From positions 1-31,164 of the forward strand of contig JBOGZI010000076.1 of NCBI GenBank assembly GCA_050697275.1: 31,164 nucleotides of DNA, written 5' to 3'. Each line of letters opens with the position of its first letter. Position 1 is the first letter of the stretch. Source of the stretch: JBOGZI01 sp050697275 (GTDB taxonomy: Bacteria; Actinomycetota; Thermoleophilia; Solirubrobacterales; 70-9). A program made the translations under genes and the position numbers. This document shows, piece by piece, positions 22,523 through 29,492 of this stretch. The notes beneath the pieces are model-generated. The model was not told the DNA's origin, ran no database searches, and worked only from the letters and a program-made list of their open reading frames with translations.

Positions 22523-22857
22523 TGCTTTCGCCAGCCGCCGCCGAGCAGCCGGCCCAGCCGGCCGGTCCGCCGCGGGCTGAAGCTCGGGGCGGCCTTCTCC
22601 GGCGGTGGCAGCTCGCGCGTCTGCTCGGCCGTGATCGCCAGCAGCACGGCCCGCTCCGCCGTCCGGCTCACCTCGGGAGCGTCGACGAAGCGCAGCTCGC
22701 CGTCCTTCGTCTCGATCACGAAGCCGTCCAGGATGTGCTCGCGGTAGTTGTCCACCACCGCATCCACCCTGCCCACCTCGACCTCGTCCGAGGAGTAGAC
22801 CGGCGTGCCGCGCTTGACCGCCGCGTAGTGGATCCCGTGCCCTTCGTCGATCGGCAT
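22519..22857 (-). CDS. PRC-barrel/DUF2171-like small protein
   Basis: A 112-aa protein whose first 70 residues (YAAVKRGTPVYSSDEVEVGR, then VDAVVDNYREHILDGFVIET and GELRFVDAPEV) look like a PRC-barrel-type beta domain, as in DUF2171 proteins. The tail (LPPPEKAAPSFSPRRTGRLGRL) is basic and disordered. Function is unknown; PRC-barrel proteins bind proteins or RNA. ATG 22857 is supported by TATGCT ending 6 nt upstream. The next gene on the strand (22891-23547) is only 33 bp upstream. Confidence 0.75.
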   Translation of the reverse strand: MPIDEGHGIHYAAVKRGTPVYSSDEVEVGRVDAVVDNYREHILDGFVIETKDGELRFVDAPEVSRTAERAVLLAITAEQTRELPPPEKAAPSFSPRRTGRLGRLLGGGWRKH

Positions 22858-22863
22858 GCCCGA

Positions 22864-22869
22864 AGCATA
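22864..22869 (-). promoter_or_regulatory. -10 box (TATGCT) of the PRC-barrel-like gene
   Basis: On the minus strand TATGCT, then 6 nt, then ATG at 22857. One of the clearest leaderless starts in the window. Confidence 0.5.
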
Positions 22870-22890
22870 AGAGCCGGAAAGGGGCGACCC

Positions 22891-23547
22891 TCAGCTGCCA
22901 CGGCGGCGGGGAACGGTGGCCGCCGTCCTCCTCGCCGACGGGTCGATCTCCTCGACCGCGATCGGCTCCGTTCGCCTGATCGAGGCCCGCTCGCGGCCGA
23001 CCCGCGCCCGGGCGCCCTCGACCGCCGCCGTGGTCGCCCGCTCCGCCTCCTCGATCCGCTCCTCGAGCTCCCCGATTCGCGCTCGCCGGTCCCTGATCTC
23101 CTCCTCTGCGCCGCGTGCGGCGGCGCCGCCGAGCTCGAACTGCTCGCGGTCCCTCTCCTCCCTGAGGGTGCGCAGCTCGACCCGCAGGCGGACCACGCCA
23201 CGGACCGCCTCCGACCAGGTGCCGGCGAACACCCCCGCAAGCCCCAGACGGGACCCGACCCCGTCGGCGATCCTGATCAGGCCTCGGGCGATCGGGCTCG
23301 TCGGCCAGCGGCGGGCCGAGTCGAGCGCGAAGGCGACCAGGACAACACCGACGCCGATCCCGACCAGGCCGATCGCCGCCCGCCCGACGGCCACCAGCAC
23401 GCCTCCGAGCACGATGCCCGCGAACCCCACCCCGAGGGCGACCAGGGCGGGGACCAGACCGAAGATGCGCGGATCGGCCGATGCCAGCGCGAGCGGCGGC
23501 GAGCCGCCCCTCCCTCGCATGCGCCCGTCTGCGGAGTCGGGAGTCAT
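22891..23547 (-). CDS. Membrane protein with C-terminal coiled coil, unknown function
   Basis: A 218-aa protein. Residues about 28-75 hold two close membrane helices (FGLVPALVALGVGFAGIVLG, then VAVGRAAIGLVGIGVGVVLVAF). A long charged helical region follows (about 115-195, LRVELRTLREERDREQFELG, with RARIGELEERIEEAERATTA) with heptad-like spacing, probably a cytosolic coiled coil. The C terminus is Arg-rich. I do not recognise a family. ATG 23547 has TATCGG 7 nt upstream. It lies between the kinase gene and the PRC-barrel-like gene on the same strand; a shared role is possible but not shown. Confidence 0.7.
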   Translation of the reverse strand: MTPDSADGRMRGRGGSPPLALASADPRIFGLVPALVALGVGFAGIVLGGVLVAVGRAAIGLVGIGVGVVLVAFALDSARRWPTSPIARGLIRIADGVGSRLGLAGVFAGTWSEAVRGVVRLRVELRTLREERDREQFELGGAAARGAEEEIRDRRARIGELEERIEEAERATTAAVEGARARVGRERASIRRTEPIAVEEIDPSARRTAATVPRRRGS

Positions 23548-23554
23548 CCCCTGC

Positions 23555-23560
23555 CCGATA
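23555..23560 (-). promoter_or_regulatory. -10 box (TATCGG) of the coiled-coil membrane protein gene
   Basis: On the minus strand TATCGG, then 7 nt, then ATG at 23547. It abuts the hairpin at 23561-23577. Confidence 0.3.
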
Positions 23561-23577
23561 CCCGGCCCCGGGCCGGG
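23561..23577. terminator. GC-rich hairpin downstream of the kinase gene
   Basis: CCCGGCC and GGCCGGG form a 7-bp stem with a 3-nt loop in the 69-bp gap between the kinase and the coiled-coil protein. No T-run is present. Confidence 0.4.
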
Positions 23578-23616
23578 GCAATCAGCCGGGCGGCAACCGC
23601 ACGGAGGAGTCCCCGC

Positions 23617-24885
23617 TCAGTCGTCTCCGGCCTGCTCGCGGGCCTTCTCGAGCTCCTCGAGGACGGCGCCACGCTGGTTGGGGATCTGCGCCCGCTGCTC
23701 GAGGATCGGGATCGCCTCCTCCGGCTGGCCCGAGAGGCGCAGGGCCTGCCCCAGGTTGAACAGCGCATAGGCGTAGTTGAGATCGCTCGTGCCCTCCGGA
23801 AAGGCGGCCACCGCCTGCTGCAGGATCGGCACGGCCTCCTCGGGCCGGCCCTGCTGGATCAGCCCGAATCCCTCCTGGTTGAGGCGCGCGCCGGTGGCCG
23901 GATCGGGGTTGGCGGCCACCGCCCCGGTCTCGGTCTGGGTGTCGCCCGGCCCGGTTCGCGCGGGCTGATCGAGCGCCGGTTCCCGCAGCGGATCGTCGCG
24001 CGAGACCAGGATCAGGAACCCGGCGATCAGGGCGAGTGCCAGCAGCCCCGCGAGGGGCCGCGTCAGGCTCGGCCGTCGGGCCGCCGCCGGCCGGGTCAGG
24101 GTCGGTGCGGTCGGCGCGTCGCGCCGCTCACCCGGGCTCTCCGTCCGCTCGAGCGTCGCCAGGGCATCGGCCGCCGAGCGAGGGCGCGCCTCAGGGTCCT
24201 CCGCGGTGAGGCTCTCCACCAGGTTGCGTAGCGGGGCGGGCGCCCGCGGGCCGACGTGGTCGCCCAGCACCATGCCGCACGAGTAGAGGTCGGAGCGCGC
24301 CGTCGCCCGATTCCCCGCTCTGACTTCGGGCGCCATGTACTCCAGTGATCCGATCACCTGCCCGGTCTGGGTGATGCGCGTCGCGTCCTCGGGCTGGGCG
24401 ATTCCGAAGTCGGTGAGTCGGGCGAGCCCCTCCCGGGTGATCAGCACGTTGGACGGCTTCACGTCGCGGTGGACGATCCCCGCCGCGTGGATGTGGTCGA
24501 GTGCATCCAGCAGCTCGCGGGCGAGCCGCTCCGCATCGACCCGCCTGCCCTTCCCGCTCTGCTCCTCGAGCGTCTTCCCCTCGACGTAGTGCATGACGAG
24601 GAAGGGCCGCTCCTCGTCCCGGTTGGAGAAGTCGTAGATCGGCACCAGGTTCGGATGGGAGAGCCCGGCGGCGACCTGGGCCTCCCGCCGGAACCGCTTC
24701 AGGAAGTCCTCGTCGCCCGCCAGGACGTCGGAGGGGACCTTCACCGCTACGCGGCGACCCAGCTCCTCGTCCTCCGCCAGCCAGACGGTCGCCATGCCCC
24801 CGCTCCCCAGCCGGCGAATCAACCGGTAGCGGCTGTCCAGCAGGGTGGCCGGGCCGGGACCGCTGATGCGTTCATCTGCCGTCAT
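23617..24885 (-). CDS. Transmembrane Ser/Thr protein kinase with C-terminal TPRs
   Basis: A 422-aa PknB-like (Hanks-type) kinase. Glycine loop LGSGGMATVWLAED (26-39), Lys49 in VAVKV, catalytic HRDVKPSN (139-146), DFG (159-161) and APE (185-187) are all present, so it should be active. The C-lobe is unusually short: only about ten residues (DHVGPRAPAP) separate DLYSCGMVLG (199-208) from LRNLVESLTAEDPEARP, where PknB-type kinases have roughly 40, so the alpha-G region is missing. A Pro/Arg-rich linker, one membrane helix (about 278-295) and an outside segment with TPR-like repeats (about 334-410) follow. The start is ATG 24885 (MTADERISGP). TATCGT lies 10 nt upstream. Confidence 0.92.
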   Translation of the reverse strand: MTADERISGPGPATLLDSRYRLIRRLGSGGMATVWLAEDEELGRRVAVKVPSDVLAGDEDFLKRFRREAQVAAGLSHPNLVPIYDFSNRDEERPFLVMHYVEGKTLEEQSGKGRRVDAERLARELLDALDHIHAAGIVHRDVKPSNVLITREGLARLTDFGIAQPEDATRITQTGQVIGSLEYMAPEVRAGNRATARSDLYSCGMVLGDHVGPRAPAPLRNLVESLTAEDPEARPRSAADALATLERTESPGERRDAPTAPTLTRPAAARRPSLTRPLAGLLALALIAGFLILVSRDDPLREPALDQPARTGPGDTQTETGAVAANPDPATGARLNQEGFGLIQQGRPEEAVPILQQAVAAFPEGTSDLNYAYALFNLGQALRLSGQPEEAIPILEQRAQIPNQRGAVLEELEKAREQAGDD

Positions 24886-24895
24886 CCGCGTGCAG

Positions 24896-24901
24896 ACGAT
24901 A
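24896..24901 (-). promoter_or_regulatory. -10 box (TATCGT) of the kinase gene
   Basis: On the minus strand TATCGT, then 10 nt, then ATG at 24885; no Shine-Dalgarno between. Confidence 0.4.
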
Positions 24902-24961
24902 GATCGCCGTCGCAGACCTGATCGCCGGATGGAGCGGCTCCGCGGAGTCACCAGCCGCGGA

Positions 24962-24979
24962 AGCGGCTCGGCCGCCGCT
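24962..24979. terminator. Hairpin downstream of the collagen-like gene
   Basis: AGCGGC and GCCGCT form a 6-bp stem, 13 bp after the collagen-like stop codon on the minus strand. Terminator-like, without a T-run. Confidence 0.35.
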
Positions 24980-24991
24980 GGCGCTCGCGCC

Positions 24992-25693
24992 CTACGGGCA
25001 GCTGTAGGCCGGAAGCGTTCCCGGCAGCGGCGGGATGACGAGCGCCAGGCCGGGCGGGATGATGCCGCCGAGCGCGAGATTGGCGACGGCGTCGTGCACG
25101 CCGTTCAGGGTGGTGACCACGCTGGACATCTCCGTGCAGAGCGACTCGACGGCGGCCACGGCGTCCACCGCGCTGGAGAGCTCGGTCGCGGTGATCCCGT
25201 TCAGCTTCGCGACCTCGGTGATCGCCCCCGCCAGCTCCGCCGCGCTGATCCCGTCGAGCTTGGATGCGTTCGTGATCGCGCCGACCAGGTCCGCGTTGCT
25301 GGTCCCCGCGAGAACCGCCTCCAGCTGGGCGACCCGCGCTTCGAGGGTCGGGTCAATCGGTCCCTGCGGTCCAGGCAGCCCCTGCTGGCCAGATGCCCCG
25401 GGCGATCCGGCCTGTCCCGGTTGGCCCTGAGCGCTCCATGAAAGCCGCCTCTCGCCGCGCTTGCACCGCTTGCGGGGCGAAACCACCCGCACGGCCCCCT
25501 TCGGCCTTCCCTTCCGCTTTCCCTTCCGCTTGCCCTTCTTCTTTCCCTTCGACTTGCCCTTCGCGTAGCAGACGCTGATCTGACCGTCCGGGCCGACCAC
25601 CGCAGCGGCCGGCCTCTCGCCGCTCACGACCAGCCCCAGGAGCGCGGCCGTGAGTGCAGCAATCCGGAAATGTCGGATCCCCTCAGCCAACAT
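24992..25693 (-). CDS. Secreted collagen-like protein with a Lys/Gly tract
   Basis: 233 aa from ATG 25693. The signal peptide is IRHFRIAALTAALLGLVVSG, cleaved near 31. Next is the actinobacterial motif in which a Cys (ISVCYAK) and a VRVVSPRKRCKRGERRLSW block precede a collagen segment. Here the two halves are split by a 22-residue Lys/Gly/Arg tract at 45-66. A short Gly-X-Y run follows (90-112, about eight triplets), then a helical region with two 18-residue repeats, LVGAITNASKLDGISAAE and LAGAITEVAKLNGITATE, and a hydrophobic Pro-rich end with a Cys pair. It is probably a trimeric surface protein; the basic tract could bind anionic wall polymers. CATAGT lies 10 nt upstream of the ATG. Confidence 0.78.
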   Translation of the reverse strand: MLAEGIRHFRIAALTAALLGLVVSGERPAAAVVGPDGQISVCYAKGKSKGKKKGKRKGKRKGRPKGAVRVVSPRKRCKRGERRLSWSAQGQPGQAGSPGASGQQGLPGPQGPIDPTLEARVAQLEAVLAGTSNADLVGAITNASKLDGISAAELAGAITEVAKLNGITATELSSAVDAVAAVESLCTEMSSVVTTLNGVHDAVANLALGGIIPPGLALVIPPLPGTLPAYSCP

Positions 25694-25866
25694 CGGACGC
25701 GCCACTATGCCGTCGTCGATGGGCCGGTTCAACCTCACTATTCGGAAACCGGACGGACGTCGGATCCGCACACGTGCTCCGCTCCCTGGCGCCGCAAGGG
25801 CGATTGACGGGTCCCGGTCGGCCCTCCGGCTCGGGATGGATCGAAGAACGAAACCGAGGCCGTTCA

Positions 25867-25886
25867 GGCGGCTCCGCGGAGCCGCC
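25867..25886. terminator. Perfect 20-bp palindrome ending the hydrolase operon
   Basis: GGCGGCTCC and GGAGCCGCC flank a central GC, a perfect inverted repeat 9 bp beyond the hydrolase stop. It lies in the 202-bp gap before the collagen-like gene. It is a likely terminator or 3' stabilising stem; no T-run. Nothing else is recognised in this gap apart from the collagen-like gene's possible -10 box. Confidence 0.5.
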
Positions 25887-25895
25887 CCCCGCGAC

Positions 25896-26765
25896 TCATC
25901 GCCCGCCGAGACGCTCCCGCACGGCCGGCTCCTCGCAGAACTCGGCGATCGCCCGGGCGAGCTTGCCGCCCTGCCAGGCGAGCGGCGCCTCTCCGGTCTC
26001 CTCGCCGATCAGCCTCGCCTCCGGCAGCCGCTCGGCCCAGGCCTCCGCCACCGCATGGGGATGGCCGGGATCCGCGTCGTCCCGGCTGGCGACCACCAGC
26101 GCGGGCAGCCGCAGCGACTCGAGTTCGACCAACCCCTCGAAGGGAGGCGAGCGGGGTACCTCGCGCATCGCCCGGGCGACCGCCTCCGGGTGGCGGTGGC
26201 GCTCCATCCGCTCGCGGGTGAAGCGAAGGATGGTCCGCTTCCAGTCCGGATCGACCTGGAGCTCGCGCTCGTAGACCTCCATGAACCCGTCGACGCCGCC
26301 CGCATCGAGGCCATCGGCGAGCCGATCCCAGCCGTCCAGGGCCTCCTGAGGCGGGGGGCCGCCGATCGTCGCCGGCCCGATCGGGACGATCGCCGCCAGC
26401 TCGGCGGCGTGATCGAGCGCATAGGTGGCCAGGGTGTGGGCCCCCATCGAGTGCCCGGCCAGCACCGGCAGCCGCCCGGCGCAGCGCTCCTCCAGGATCC
26501 GGCCTAGATCCGCCGCCAGCCCCTCCGAGGTGAAGCCGGCCCCCTCGGGCGCCGGCGAGGAGTCGCCGTGCCCACGGGCGTCGTAGGAGATCTGCTCGTA
26601 GCCGCGCCGGGGAAGGGCGTTCGAGCCGTGCACGAGGTAGCGGCGGGTGGCGGTGATCCCGTGCAGGAGCACGACCGGGGGGCCCTCCCCCACCGCCTCC
26701 CCGGCGAGGTCGACCCCGGCCGACTCGACGGTGAACCCGCTCGGCTCGAGGGGTGCGGCCGCCAA
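25896..26765 (-). CDS. Alpha/beta hydrolase with altered catalytic histidine position
   Basis: A 289-aa single-domain alpha/beta hydrolase: oxyanion loop VVLLHGITATRRY (31-43), SYDARGHGDSS (60-70), nucleophile elbow LAGHSMGAH with Ser106, and a candidate acid in VVASRDDADPGHPH (Asp229/230). Where the catalytic His normally sits (GxGHxP after the last strand) this protein has ETGEAPLAWQ, with Glu259 in the His slot. It may use His235 or His237 instead, or be non-hydrolytic. TTG 26765 follows the peroxiredoxin stop by 5 nt, with GAGGAGGT 12 nt upstream. It is the last gene of the cyclophilin-peroxiredoxin-hydrolase operon. Substrate unknown. Confidence 0.82.
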   Translation of the reverse strand: MAAAPLEPSGFTVESAGVDLAGEAVGEGPPVVLLHGITATRRYLVHGSNALPRRGYEQISYDARGHGDSSPAPEGAGFTSEGLAADLGRILEERCAGRLPVLAGHSMGAHTLATYALDHAAELAAIVPIGPATIGGPPPQEALDGWDRLADGLDAGGVDGFMEVYERELQVDPDWKRTILRFTRERMERHRHPEAVARAMREVPRSPPFEGLVELESLRLPALVVASRDDADPGHPHAVAEAWAERLPEARLIGEETGEAPLAWQGGKLARAIAEFCEEPAVRERLGGR

Positions 26766-26770
26766 GCCGG

Positions 26771-27226
26771 CTAGCCGACCTCCTCGACCGCCCGCTCCAG
26801 ATCGCCGACGTCCTGATAGCGAAGCCCGAACAGGGCGACGTGGCGGTAGCGGACGTTCCCCTCTCCGTCCACCAGGAAGACGGCCCGCCGGATGAAGCCG
26901 CCGGGGCCGACCACCCCGTACGCCCTGGCGACCTGCTTGCCGGGGTCGGAGAGCAGCGGCACCGTGAGGTCGTTCTCGGCGGCGAAGCGCTCGTGCGACT
27001 CGACCGACTGCGGGGAGATCCCGAGCATGCTCACCCCCAGGGCCTCGATCCGGTCGCCGTCGTCCCGGTAGGAGCAGAACTGCTTGGTGCAGACCGGGGT
27101 GAAGTCACCGGGGTAGAACGCCAGGATCAGTCCCTCGCCCCGATAGTCGGAGAGGCGGTAGCCGCGGGACCCGGTCCCCTGCAGCTCGAACTCCGGCGCA
27201 CTGTCCCCTACCCGGATCCTGGCCAT
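26771..27226 (-). CDS. Peroxiredoxin (Bcp/PrxQ-type)
   Basis: A 151-aa thioredoxin-fold peroxidase that reduces H2O2 and organic peroxides. LAFYPGDFTPVCTKQFCSYRD (split around 35-54) contains the peroxidatic Cys in the PxxxTxxC context. A second Cys lies five residues on (CTKQFC), the CxxxxC spacing of 2-Cys PrxQ enzymes. VSMLGISPQSVESHERFAAE and PLLSDPGKQVARAYGVV complete the family pattern. The electron donor is probably thioredoxin. Its ATG overlaps the cyclophilin stop by one base (TGATG), so translation is coupled; the hydrolase gene follows after 5 nt. It is cytoplasmic, unlike the preceding lipoprotein cyclophilin. Confidence 0.92.
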   Translation of the reverse strand: MARIRVGDSAPEFELQGTGSRGYRLSDYRGEGLILAFYPGDFTPVCTKQFCSYRDDGDRIEALGVSMLGISPQSVESHERFAAENDLTVPLLSDPGKQVARAYGVVGPGGFIRRAVFLVDGEGNVRYRHVALFGLRYQDVGDLERAVEEVG

Positions 27227-27870
27227 CAGCCGCCCTCCACTGTGACGGTTTCGATCACGACAGGCGCGCTGGGCTTCCCGTCCGGCCCTCCCAGCTCCTC
27301 GATGCGTTCCACGACGTCGAAGCCGCTGCTCACCCTGCCGAGGAGCGCGTAGTCGGGGCTGAGCCCCGCGTCCGCCGCGGTCACCACGAAGAATTGACTC
27401 CCGGAGCGGCCCGGGGGCTCGGCGGCCGTCTTCGCCATCGCCACCGTCCCGCGGGTGTAGGAGAGGTTCTGGGGCGGCAGCTCGTCGACGAAGTAGCCGG
27501 GGCCACCCGTCCCGTCGCCGCTCGGATCGCCGCCCTGGACGACGAAGCCGGGCTCGATCCGGTGGATCGGGGTGCCGTCGTAGACGCCCTCCCTCGCCAG
27601 ATGGGCGAACGAGGAGCTGCTCACGGGGGCGCGGGCCGTATCGAGCTCGATCTCGAAGTCGCCGCAGCTGGTCGCGACGACGGCTGTGGCGGGCCCCTGG
27701 AGGCGCTTCTTCGGTGCCGCCAGCTCGACCCGCTTCGGCTCCGGTGTCTGCACCTCCTCGCAGCCGGCCGGGAGCTGCGCGCCCTCGTCGTCCCCGCCGT
27801 CGCCGCCGCAAGCGGCGATCAGCATGGCCGCCGCGACCCCGGCGGCGGTCACTGTCACCCGCCGTCGCAA
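27226..27870 (-). CDS. Lipoprotein peptidyl-prolyl cis-trans isomerase (cyclophilin)
   Basis: A 214-aa cyclophilin-type isomerase anchored outside the membrane. The signal peptide is MRRRVTVTAAGVAAAMLIAAC, with the lipobox IAAC and Cys21. The isomerase domain (about 60-214) shows TSCGDFEIELDTARAPVSSS, GTPIHRIEPGFVVQGGDPSG, YFVDELPPQN, GTVAMAKTAAEPPGRSGSQFFV and a GRVSSGFDVVERIE end. The active-site Arg in HRIEPGFVVQGG and the GSQFF segment are kept. It helps fold exported proteins. TTG 27870 is set by the signal peptide; TAGCCT lies 9 nt upstream. First gene of an operon with peroxiredoxin and hydrolase. Confidence 0.9.
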   Translation of the reverse strand: MRRRVTVTAAGVAAAMLIAACGGDGGDDEGAQLPAGCEEVQTPEPKRVELAAPKKRLQGPATAVVATSCGDFEIELDTARAPVSSSSFAHLAREGVYDGTPIHRIEPGFVVQGGDPSGDGTGGPGYFVDELPPQNLSYTRGTVAMAKTAAEPPGRSGSQFFVVTAADAGLSPDYALLGRVSSGFDVVERIEELGGPDGKPSAPVVIETVTVEGG

Positions 27871-27879
27871 GAGGACTCA

Positions 27880-27885
27880 AGGCTA
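27880..27885 (-). promoter_or_regulatory. -10 box (TAGCCT) of the cyclophilin operon
   Basis: On the minus strand TAGCCT, then 9 nt, then TTG at 27870. It lies in a 38-bp divergent region shared with the methyltransferase promoter. Confidence 0.4.
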
Positions 27886-27896
27886 TCGGGGGCTGC

Positions 27897-27902
27897 GATG
27901 AT
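27897..27902 (+). promoter_or_regulatory. -10 box (GATGAT) of the methyltransferase gene
   Basis: GATGAT, then 6 nt, then GTG at 27909. The two divergent -10 boxes are only 11 bp apart, so RNA polymerase could hardly occupy both promoters at once. Confidence 0.35.
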
Positions 27903-27908
27903 CGCGCC

Positions 27909-28583
27909 GTGGCCGACCCGGATGCTCTGGGGGCGCCCTCGCCCCCGCCCCGCAGCGTTCGTCTTCGGGGCAGGGCGCTGAACACGCTGGTCGCGCGGGC
28001 GCCCTCCGCCTGGCGGCTCGTACGCCCCAGCGCGCGACGCTTCTGGGACCGCGAGGCGGCCGACTGGGGCGAGCGGGTCGATCGCTCCTCCGCCGGCTAT
28101 CTGGCCCCCCTCGCCGGGGCGCTCCTGCACGTCCGCCCCGACCCGGAGCGCGCGCTCGACATCGGCACCGGCCTCGGAGACGGGGCGCTGCTGATCGCGC
28201 GGGAGTTCCCCCAGGCGCGGGTGCGCGGGATCGACCTCTCCGCGGAGATGATCCGCCGCGCCCAGGCCAGGATCGGGCTCGATCCTGAGGGCCGGGTGGC
28301 CTTCCGGGTCGCCGACGCCGCCGAGCTGCCCTACGAGGACGCCTCATTCGACCTAGTCACGCAGCTCAACATGCCTCCCTTCTTCGCCGAGATCGCCAGG
28401 GTGCTGCGGCCCGGCGGCCACGCCGTGATCGCCGCCAGCTGGGGGCCGATGACGCCCTTCTACACACCCGAGGCGGTGCTCCGGCGGGGCTTCGGGCGGG
28501 AGGGCCTCGAGCACCACACCGACGGCGAGACCGGGCGAGGCACCTACTTCGTGGCCCGGCGGCCCGGCGGCCCGGCTGACTAG
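27909..28583 (+). CDS. Class I SAM-dependent methyltransferase
   Basis: A 224-aa methyltransferase. The SAM-binding motif I is RALDIGTGLGDGALLIA (about 77-93); motif II is ARVRGIDLSAEMIRRAQARI, with an acidic residue (Asp) binding the ribose. VAFRVADAAELPYEDASFDLV and VLRPGGHAVIAASW are motifs III-V of the UbiE/Methyltransf_11 type. The substrate (small molecule or lipid) is unknown. GTG 27909 is selected by the GATGAT box 6 nt upstream; the frame stays open further upstream, antisense to the cyclophilin gene. The TAG stop overlaps the -10 box of the lipid kinase gene. Confidence 0.88.
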   Translation: MADPDALGAPSPPPRSVRLRGRALNTLVARAPSAWRLVRPSARRFWDREAADWGERVDRSSAGYLAPLAGALLHVRPDPERALDIGTGLGDGALLIAREFPQARVRGIDLSAEMIRRAQARIGLDPEGRVAFRVADAAELPYEDASFDLVTQLNMPPFFAEIARVLRPGGHAVIAASWGPMTPFYTPEAVLRRGFGREGLEHHTDGETGRGTYFVARRPGGPAD

Positions 28584-28586
28584 ATT
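28581..28586 (+). promoter_or_regulatory. -10 box (TAGATT) of the lipid kinase-murT operon
   Basis: TAGATT, then 6 nt, then GTG at 28593. The TAG is also the stop codon of the methyltransferase gene. Confidence 0.45.
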
Positions 28587-28592
28587 CAGCGG

Positions 28593-29492
28593 GTGAGCTC
28601 GCAGCGCTCCCACCTGCTGCTGGTCAATCCGGCCTCCGGCGGCGGGCGGGCGGCCTCGCTCCTCCCCGAGGTCGAGCGCGAGCTGGGTGAGCGCGGGATC
28701 CGCTTCCGGACGGTGGAGACTCGGAGCCTCGAGCACGGCGTCGGCGAGGCGCGCACGGCCGCCGAGGGGGGCGAGATCCCGGTGGTGATGAGCGGAGACG
28801 GCCTGATCGGCCAGGTTGGGGGCGCCCTCGCCGGGGGCGACACCCCGATGGGGATCGTGCCGGGGGGCCGCGGCAACGATCTCGCCAGGGTGCTCGAGAT
28901 CCCGGCCGAGCCCGCCGGAGCGGCCGAGGTCCTCGCCGCCGGTCACGAGCGCGAGATCGACGTCGGCGAGGTGAACGAGAGGCGCTTCCTCTGCATCGCC
29001 TCCTGCGGCTTCGACTCGGTGGCGAACCGAATCGCGAACCGGGCCCGGTTGGTGAGGGGCAATCTGGTCTATGCCTACGCCGCGCTGCGGGCGCTCGCCA
29101 CCTGGCGGCCGGCCCGATTCGACGTGACCCTGGACGGAGGGCCACCGCGCCGCTTCGAGGGCTACTCGGTGGCGGTCGCCAACAGCCGTGCCTACGGTGG
29201 CGGCATGATCATCGCCCCGGCTGCCGAGCTCGACGACGGCCTCTACGACGTGGTCATCTCGGGCACCGTGGGCAAACTCCGCTTCCTGGCTAACCTGCCG
29301 AAGGTGTTCAAGGGCACCCACGTCGCCGAGCCGGAGGTCACGGTCCTGCGCGCCTCGCGGGTCGAGGTGAGCGCCGACCGCGACTTCGCCGTCTATGCCG
29401 ACGGAGAGCACCTCGCGGACCTGCCGGCCGGGCTTCGGGTCCTGCCGCGAGCCCTGCGCGTGATCGCGCCCCCCGCCGGCGCCTCGCGGTGA
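28593..29492 (+). CDS. Diacylglycerol kinase-family lipid kinase
   Basis: A 299-aa DAGK/YegS-type lipid kinase. The nucleotide-binding start is HLLLVNPASGGGRAASLLPE; the GGDG-type motif is VVMSGDGLIGQVGGALA and the second glycine motif is MGIVPGGRGNDLARVLEIP, all in the N-terminal domain. The C-terminal beta domain has YSVAVANSRAYGGGMIIAP and ends with VYADGEHLADLPAGLRVLP, where the conserved D-G-E appears. Likely substrates are diacylglycerol or related lipids, making phosphatidate for recycling. Start GTG 28593. The stop overlaps the murT start by 4 nt (GTGA), so they are cotranslated; both act on envelope lipid intermediates. Confidence 0.9.
   Translation: MSSQRSHLLLVNPASGGGRAASLLPEVERELGERGIRFRTVETRSLEHGVGEARTAAEGGEIPVVMSGDGLIGQVGGALAGGDTPMGIVPGGRGNDLARVLEIPAEPAGAAEVLAAGHEREIDVGEVNERRFLCIASCGFDSVANRIANRARLVRGNLVYAYAALRALATWRPARFDVTLDGGPPRRFEGYSVAVANSRAYGGGMIIAPAAELDDGLYDVVISGTVGKLRFLANLPKVFKGTHVAEPEVTVLRASRVEVSADRDFAVYADGEHLADLPAGLRVLPRALRVIAPPAGASR

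Noticed and set aside
25507..25572. Purine/pyrimidine repeats as a possible CRISPR or satellite array
   Set aside because: They are Lys/Gly codons inside the collagen-like gene, with no regular repeat-spacer structure.
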